Assembly (NCBI RefSeq): GCF_000384965.1
Contig: NZ_CM001844.1
Span: 469,341 to 533,340 of the forward strand
From: Bartonella bovis 91-4
GTDB taxonomy: Bacteria; Pseudomonadota; Alphaproteobacteria; Rhizobiales; Rhizobiaceae
DNA length: 64,000 nt
Direction of reading: 5' to 3'
The notes under the pieces were generated by a model. That model was not told the DNA's origin, did no database searches, and was given only the letters and a program-made list of their open reading frames with translations. The position numbers and the translations under genes were made by a program. The stretch's first letter is position 1. Every line of letters starts with the position of its first letter. Of the stretch, positions 59,698-64,000 are shown in pieces.

Positions 59698-60408
59698 ATG
59701 ATGAAGCGTCACATCATTGATCAGCTTGAAAAGCTTACGGAGCATCGCTTTAAGAATGAAGATAGATTAAAAAGAGCTTTGACACATTCTAGTGTTCAAG
59801 GGCTAGAAGAAGGCAATTATGAGCGGTTGGAATTTCTAGGTGATCGCGTTCTTGGGCTTTTGGTTGCAGAAATGCTGTATCAATTTTTTCCACAAGCTAG
59901 TGAAGGTGAGTTATCGGTACGTTTAAATGGTTTAGTGAATACGCAAACATGTGCTGATATTGCACTGGAAATGAGTTTGCCTGACATGATTCACGTTGGT
60001 TTTGAAATGAAAAACTTAGAGGGTCGCCGGGTAGCTAATATGTACGCTGATGTCATTGAAGCGTTAATTGCTGTAATGTACCTTGATGAGGGGCTAGAGA
60101 GTGTAAGACCGTTTATCCGAAAATATTGGCAAGATCGAGCAAGGAAGATGGATGCTGGTCGGCGTGATGCCAAAACAGAATTACAAGAGTGGGCTCATAC
60201 ACAAGATGGTGTACAGCCGCAATATCGAGTTGTAAAGCGCTATGGACCAGATCATGATCCTATTTTTATGGTGGAAGTAAAAGTTTTTGGTTTTGCACCT
60301 GAGATTGGAGAAGGCAGTTCTAAACGACATGCTGAGAGAGTAGCTGCTGAAAAAATTTTACGACGTGAAGGTGTATGGAAATCAATAGAGAAAAGTGATC
60401 ATGAATGA
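59698..60408 (+). CDS. rnc: Ribonuclease III
   Basis: RNase III cleaves double-stranded RNA in rRNA and mRNA processing. The 236-residue protein has an endonuclease domain (about 5-135) with signature ERLEFLGDRVLGLLVAEML and the second acidic site YADVIEALIAVMYLD. The double-stranded RNA-binding domain (about 160-228) has AKTELQEWAHTQ and GEGSSKRHAERVAAEKIL. Two ATGs stand in tandem at the start. It overlaps era by eight bases. Confidence 0.97.
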   Translation: MMKRHIIDQLEKLTEHRFKNEDRLKRALTHSSVQGLEEGNYERLEFLGDRVLGLLVAEMLYQFFPQASEGELSVRLNGLVNTQTCADIALEMSLPDMIHVGFEMKNLEGRRVANMYADVIEALIAVMYLDEGLESVRPFIRKYWQDRARKMDAGRRDAKTELQEWAHTQDGVQPQYRVVKRYGPDHDPIFMVEVKVFGFAPEIGEGSSKRHAERVAAEKILRREGVWKSIEKSDHE

Positions 60409-61306
60409 TGTTATCAAAACACGCTGTGGTTTTGTTGCGCTCATTGGGGTGCCCAATGCTGGTAAGTCGACATTAGTTAATCAATTGGTTGGAACAAAAG
60501 TTTCAATTGTAACCCATAAAGTGCAAACAACACGAACTTTAGTACGTGGTATTGTTATTTATGAGAATACCCAAATTGTTCTCATTGATACCCCAGGTGT
60601 TTTTCGTCCTCATAAGCGATTAGAGCACGCTATGGTTTCTGCTGCTTGGAGTGGCGCTAGAGGTGCTGATATCTTGTTAATTTTAATTGACGTTCAAAAT
60701 GGTCTTTCAGACGAAGTTGATGCAATGTTGAATATTTTAGAAAGTGTTAAACAGGATAAAATTCTTGTTCTGAATAAGATTGATACAGTTGCTAGACCAT
60801 CTCTTTTAGCGTTAACAGCTAAAATTAATGAACGAATGAAGTTTTTGCAAACATTTATGATTTCAGCATTAAATGGTTCAGGTTGTAAGGATTTGCTTCA
60901 TTATCTAGGTACAATGATGCAAGAAGGGCCGTGGTATTATTCGGAGGATCAAGTTTCGGATATGCCTATGCGTCAACTTGCTGCTGAAATTACGCGTGAA
61001 AAACTTTTTCTTCGTCTCCATGAAGAAATTCCTTATTCTTCAACAGTTGAAACAGAAAATTGGGAAGAGCGTTCAGATGGATCAGTTAAAATTAATCAAG
61101 TTATTTATGTAGAGCGTGATAGTCAGAAAAAAATTGTTTTGGGAGCAGGGGGGGATACAATTAAAGCGATTGGTCAAGCAGCGCGTAAGGAATTAATGGA
61201 AATCATGGAACAAAAGGTTCATCTTTTTCTTTTTGTGAAAGTACGTGATAATTGGAGCACTAATCCAGAGCGCTACCAACAAATGGGATTAGATTTTTTA
61301 AAATAA
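60401..61306 (+). CDS. era: GTPase Era
   Basis: Era assists 16S rRNA 3'-end maturation and 30S assembly. It has 301 residues from the ATG at 60401, which lies inside the end of rnc; a GTG two codons upstream is also possible. The G domain has GVPNAGKSTLVNQ (P-loop), QTTRTLVRG, VLIDTPGVF and LVLNKID. The KH domain at the C-terminus has INQVIYVERDSQKKIVLGAG and GGDTIKAIGQAARKEL. recO follows after one base. The acpS-lepB-rnc-era-recO order is the standard one for the order. Confidence 0.96.
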   Translation: MNDVIKTRCGFVALIGVPNAGKSTLVNQLVGTKVSIVTHKVQTTRTLVRGIVIYENTQIVLIDTPGVFRPHKRLEHAMVSAAWSGARGADILLILIDVQNGLSDEVDAMLNILESVKQDKILVLNKIDTVARPSLLALTAKINERMKFLQTFMISALNGSGCKDLLHYLGTMMQEGPWYYSEDQVSDMPMRQLAAEITREKLFLRLHEEIPYSSTVETENWEERSDGSVKINQVIYVERDSQKKIVLGAGGDTIKAIGQAARKELMEIMEQKVHLFLFVKVRDNWSTNPERYQQMGLDFLK

Positions 61307-61307
61307 A

Positions 61308-62054
61308 ATGAGATGGAAAGAGCAGGCTATCATCCTTGGTACACGCCAACATGGTGAAACAAGTGTTATTCTTGAAATTATGACGCGTCAGCATGGTCGT
61401 TATATGGGAATGGTAAAAGGGGGGCGTTCGCGTAGTATGGCAGCTCTTCTTCAACCTGGAAACTTTGTTGAGGCTGAATGGTGGGCACGTTTGGATGAGC
61501 ATTTGGGGTTATTTAAGCTTGAAGCACTTGATTTACATGCTTCACGATTAATACTTATACCAGAAGCACTTTATACTTTGCAATTGATGGCTTTTCATTT
61601 ACGACTTCTTCCTGAGCGTGATCCTCATCCTATTTTATATGATATGTTGCATATTTTTATGGAGAATTTTGATGAATGGTTTATCAATGCTGAATTACTT
61701 ATACGTTTTGAAATGCGACTTCTTAAAGAACTTGGCTTTGGTCTTGATTTATCTTGTTGTGTTGTAACAGGCCGTCAGGAAAGCCTTCATTATGTATCAC
61801 CAAAATCAGGGCGTGCTGTATGTGAGGAAGTAGGGCACCTTTGGAAAGATAAGCTTTTACCTCTACCGCAGTTTCTTATACACAGAGCCAGTCGTCCTAT
61901 TGATTTTAATGATATGAAAAATGGGTTTTCTCTAACAAATTTTTTTTTAACACGCCATGTTTGGGAACCAAGGAGGATAAAACAACCATCGGTTCGCGTT
62001 AATTTAATAAAATTATTTGAACGACGATTTTGTATAAAAGAGTCAATTTACTGA
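61308..62054 (+). CDS. recO: DNA repair protein RecO
   Basis: RecO helps RecF and RecR load RecA on SSB-coated DNA and anneals strands. The 248-residue protein has an N-terminal OB-fold (EQAIILGTRQHGETSVILEI; GMVKGGRS) and a helical C-terminal domain (LLIRFEMRLLKELGFGLDLS, then CCVVTG and YVSPKSGRAV). Its length is normal for alphaproteobacteria. It starts one base after era, so it belongs to that operon. Confidence 0.93.
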   Translation: MRWKEQAIILGTRQHGETSVILEIMTRQHGRYMGMVKGGRSRSMAALLQPGNFVEAEWWARLDEHLGLFKLEALDLHASRLILIPEALYTLQLMAFHLRLLPERDPHPILYDMLHIFMENFDEWFINAELLIRFEMRLLKELGFGLDLSCCVVTGRQESLHYVSPKSGRAVCEEVGHLWKDKLLPLPQFLIHRASRPIDFNDMKNGFSLTNFFLTRHVWEPRRIKQPSVRVNLIKLFERRFCIKESIY

Positions 62055-62080
62055 TTTTGTAAAATAGGTATAATTTAAAT

Positions 62081-62926
62081 ATGCAAATTTTAAAAACAAT
62101 TGCTGAAGTACGGCAATGTATCGCAAAGGAGAAGCGTTTAGGATTATCGATTGGTTTTGTCCCGACTATGGGAGCATTGCATAGTGGTCATCTTGCCTTA
62201 GTGCAGCGGGCGAAAGTAATGTGTGATCGAGTATTAGTTTCTATTTTTGTTAATCCGAAGCAATTTGGCCCTCATGAGGATTTTGATACATACCCAACGG
62301 ACCTTATGGGCGATTGTGTTTTGTTGGAAAAAGCGGGTGTTGAATATGTTTTTGCACCTTCTGTGGAAGAAATGTGGCCACTGGGAAATGAAACAGTTGT
62401 AAAAGTAGAAAAATTATCACATGTTTTAATGGGAAAACTACGTCCAGGACATTTTTGTGGTGTAACCAGTGTTGTTGCTAAGCTTTTTAATATTGTGCAG
62501 CCAGATAAGGCTTTTTTTGGGGAAAAAGATTTTCAACAGCTTCTTATTATTCGTCGTATGGTTAAGGATTTAGCTTTTCCTGTTGAAATTATTGGTGTAC
62601 CTATTTTACGCGATGCAGATGGTGTAGCCAGCTCTTCACGCAATCAGCTTTTAACATTAGAAGATCGCAAAGCTGCAAAAATTATTCCTGAAAGTGGTAA
62701 GACTGTTATAAGGTTTTATAACCAAGGCGAACGATCAGTTAATAAACTGTGCAAAATTGCCCGTGATGTTTTGCAGCAAGAACCACGTGCTATCATTGAA
62801 TCGATAGATTTAAGAGACATGGAAACTTTATGCGTGTTTAAAGGAAAACTGAATAAACCTGCGGTTTTATTATTATGCATTCGCTTTGGTAAGGTCAGAC
62901 TTATTGATCAATATATTTTACAATAG
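62081..62926 (+). CDS. panC: Pantothenate synthetase PanC
   Basis: PanC condenses pantoate and beta-alanine with ATP to give pantothenate. The 281-residue protein has the ATP-site GFVPTMGALHSGHLALV, SIFVNPKQFGPHEDFDTYP, MGKLRPGHFCGVTSVVAKLF, NIVQPDKAFFGEKDFQQLLI, and RDADGVASSSRNQLL (family usually READGLAxSSRN). It ends RFGKVRLIDQYILQ. The 3' end of this gene is partly repeated downstream of panB (about 63868-63921). panB follows after 12 bases. Confidence 0.94.
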   Translation: MQILKTIAEVRQCIAKEKRLGLSIGFVPTMGALHSGHLALVQRAKVMCDRVLVSIFVNPKQFGPHEDFDTYPTDLMGDCVLLEKAGVEYVFAPSVEEMWPLGNETVVKVEKLSHVLMGKLRPGHFCGVTSVVAKLFNIVQPDKAFFGEKDFQQLLIIRRMVKDLAFPVEIIGVPILRDADGVASSSRNQLLTLEDRKAAKIIPESGKTVIRFYNQGERSVNKLCKIARDVLQQEPRAIIESIDLRDMETLCVFKGKLNKPAVLLLCIRFGKVRLIDQYILQ

Positions 62927-62938
62927 GAAAATATAAAA

Positions 62939-63766
62939 ATGACTTCATATAAAACCATAAATCGTATAATTGCTTCTGAAATACGATCCCAAAAGGGCCA
63001 AGAGCCTATTGTTTCTTTAATGGTTTACCAAGCTTATAGTGCGCGAATTGCTGACCCATATTGCGACTTTCTTTTAGTGAGCGACAGCGTTGCTATGATT
63101 GTGCATGGATTTGATACAACATTGCCTGTTGATGTAGATATGATGATTTTGTACAGAAAGGCGGTTATGCGTGGATCTGAGCGGGCGCTTGTGGTTGTTG
63201 ATATGCCTTTTGGTTCTTATGAAGAAAGTCCACAACAGGCTTTTAGGAATGCATCACGAATTATTGCAGAAACAGGGTGTGGTGCAGTTAAACTTGAAGG
63301 TGGTGTTCATATGGCCGAAACAGTTAGATTTTTGTACAAACGCGGTATTCCCGTTATGTGTCATATTGGTCTTATGCCACATACAGCTCGTTTAGAAGGT
63401 TTTAAGGTGCAAGGGCGCGATGAGCAAAGTTGGCTCCAAGTTGAAGCTGATGCATTAGCAGTTGAGGAAGCTGGTGCTTTTGCTGTTATGGTGGAAGCTG
63501 TAGTAGAACCATTAGCAATAAAGCTTACAGAAAAGCTCTCTATTCCTGTTATTGGTGTTGGTGCGTCCAATCAGTGTGATGGGCAGATTTTGGTAATGGA
63601 GGATATGTTAGGTTATAATACTTGGTTAGGTTATGGTAGTTGGATGCCTAAATTTGTGCGTCGGTATGCTTCTTTTGAGGAAGTGATGGATGTAGCGGTA
63701 AAAGAATATGCAAATGATGTTAAATCACGCGCTTTTCCAGCAGATACAGAGGTTTATAAGCATTAA
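62939..63766 (+). CDS. panB: 3-methyl-2-oxobutanoate hydroxymethyltransferase PanB
   Basis: PanB makes ketopantoate from alpha-ketoisovalerate and methylene-tetrahydrofolate. The 275-residue protein has LLVSDSVAMIVHGFDTTLPV (the usual VGDS is VSDS here), the acidic ligand in VVVDMPFGSYE, AVKLEGG with catalytic Lys/Glu, MCHIGLMPHTARLEGFKVQG, and PVIGVGASNQCDGQILVMED (usually GAG). The Gly-to-Ser changes lie in otherwise conserved loops. A second panB-like gene begins 155 bases after its stop codon, so this copy may be a diverged paralogue of the principal enzyme. Confidence 0.9.
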   Translation: MTSYKTINRIIASEIRSQKGQEPIVSLMVYQAYSARIADPYCDFLLVSDSVAMIVHGFDTTLPVDVDMMILYRKAVMRGSERALVVVDMPFGSYEESPQQAFRNASRIIAETGCGAVKLEGGVHMAETVRFLYKRGIPVMCHIGLMPHTARLEGFKVQGRDEQSWLQVEADALAVEEAGAFAVMVEAVVEPLAIKLTEKLSIPVIGVGASNQCDGQILVMEDMLGYNTWLGYGSWMPKFVRRYASFEEVMDVAVKEYANDVKSRAFPADTEVYKH

Positions 63767-63867
63767 ATTGGACTTTTAAAAAGCTCTATGAGAAACGTAT
63801 TAGTGTTAAAGTTGGATGTAAAGAGAGTTTTTTGGGGTGTATTTTGCAACTTTATTGCTAACTTTTA

Positions 63868-63921
63868 CTTTGGTGAAGTCAAACTTATTGATTAATGTGT
63901 TTTGCATATGGAAACTAAAAA
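63868..63921 (+). repeat. Degenerate copy of the panC 3' end and panC-panB spacer
   Basis: The sequence CTTTGGTGAAGTCAAACTTA onward (63868-63921) matches CTTTGGTAAGGTCAGACTTA onward at 62884-62938 base by base with scattered substitutions and a one-base length difference. In panC this encodes FGKVRLID and the stop. Here it is no longer joined to a gene. The left limit is blurred in AT-rich sequence. It marks a tandem duplication with a unit of about 983 bases. Confidence 0.8.
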
Positions 63922-64000
63922 ATGAATTCACATAAAGCTATAAAGCGTGTTTCTGCTTCTGAAATACGGTCGAAAAAGGGACAAGAACCAATTGTTGCTC
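63922..64000 (+). CDS. panB: Second panB-like gene, first 26 codons (runs off window)
   Basis: From ATG 63922 the frame reads MNSHKAIKRVSASEIRSKKG then QEPIVA, identical to the N-terminus of the upstream panB at 18 of 26 positions (MTSYKTINRIIASEIRSQKG, QEPIVS). The DNA upstream also repeats the panC-panB junction, so this is a tandem duplicate rather than an independent homologue. Whether it is intact cannot be seen. Confidence 0.85.
   Translation, partial: MNSHKAIKRVSASEIRSKKGQEPIVA

Overview
The window is AT-rich chromosomal DNA from an alphaproteobacterium of the order Hyphomicrobiales, most likely a Bartonella species. Three things suggest this: a hemin-uptake locus with a divergent tonB next to hutA, followed by hemS-hutB-hutC-hmuV; an Omp2b/Omp43-type porin; and a rhizobial gene order (feuPQ next to ccmIEFH-degP, then a two-component system and glnE; rsh-pyrE-acpS-lepB-rnc-era-recO) combined with low GC and many long non-coding gaps, as expected of a reduced genome. 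The species cannot be fixed from the sequence alone. No insertion sequence, prophage, CRISPR array or rRNA operon was seen.

Layout. 1-10.8 kb: the 3' part of ppdK, tRNA-Gln, sodB, the peptidase ptrB, the regulator mucR, sufE, a DUF5330 protein and a membrane-anchored peptidoglycan-binding protein, separated by several gaps of 0.7-1.4 kb. 11.8-26.1 kb: a FeuN/FeuP/FeuQ-like unit, the cytochrome c maturation genes ccmI-ccmE-ccmF-ccmH, the periplasmic protease degP, a second OmpR-type two-component pair, glnE, and an O6-alkylguanine-DNA alkyltransferase. 26.1-32.2 kb, minus strand: a PleC-like hybrid-free sensor kinase, pepN and a family 4 uracil-DNA glycosylase. 32.5-37.6 kb, minus strand: a compact thiamine operon thiC-thiO-thiS-thiG-thiE-thiD. 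38.6-40.2 kb: a porin gene with a clear terminator, and tRNA-Ser. 40.2-42.0 kb: a 1.76-kb gap containing several inverted repeats and a possible tiny membrane peptide. 42.0-49.3 kb: the hemin locus. 49.5-54 kb: a lytic transglycosylase, dapA, smpB and a family 5 uracil-DNA glycosylase. 54.4-62.1 kb: rpoZ, rsh, pyrE, a DUF2062 membrane protein, acpS, lepB, rnc, era and recO. 62.1-64.0 kb: panC, panB and the first 26 codons of a second panB-like gene.

How the genes fit together. Much of the window serves heme and the cell envelope: hemin import and handling (HutA, TonB, HutB, HutC, HmuV, HemS), heme delivery to cytochrome c (CcmI, E, F, H), superoxide defence (SodB), envelope quality control (DegP, lytic transglycosylase, signal peptidase), the porin, and two envelope-facing sensor kinases. 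The rest is core metabolism and information processing (thiamine, pantothenate, pyrimidine and lysine precursors; stringent response; ribosome rescue; RNA processing).

Most worth a second look: the tandem pan duplication running off the right edge; the small secreted protein before the FeuPQ-like pair; the MucR zinc site with Asp in place of the second Cys; the thiamine operon without a visible THI-box riboswitch; and the hairpin-rich gap around 40.87-41.29 kb. No clearly new multi-gene system was found.
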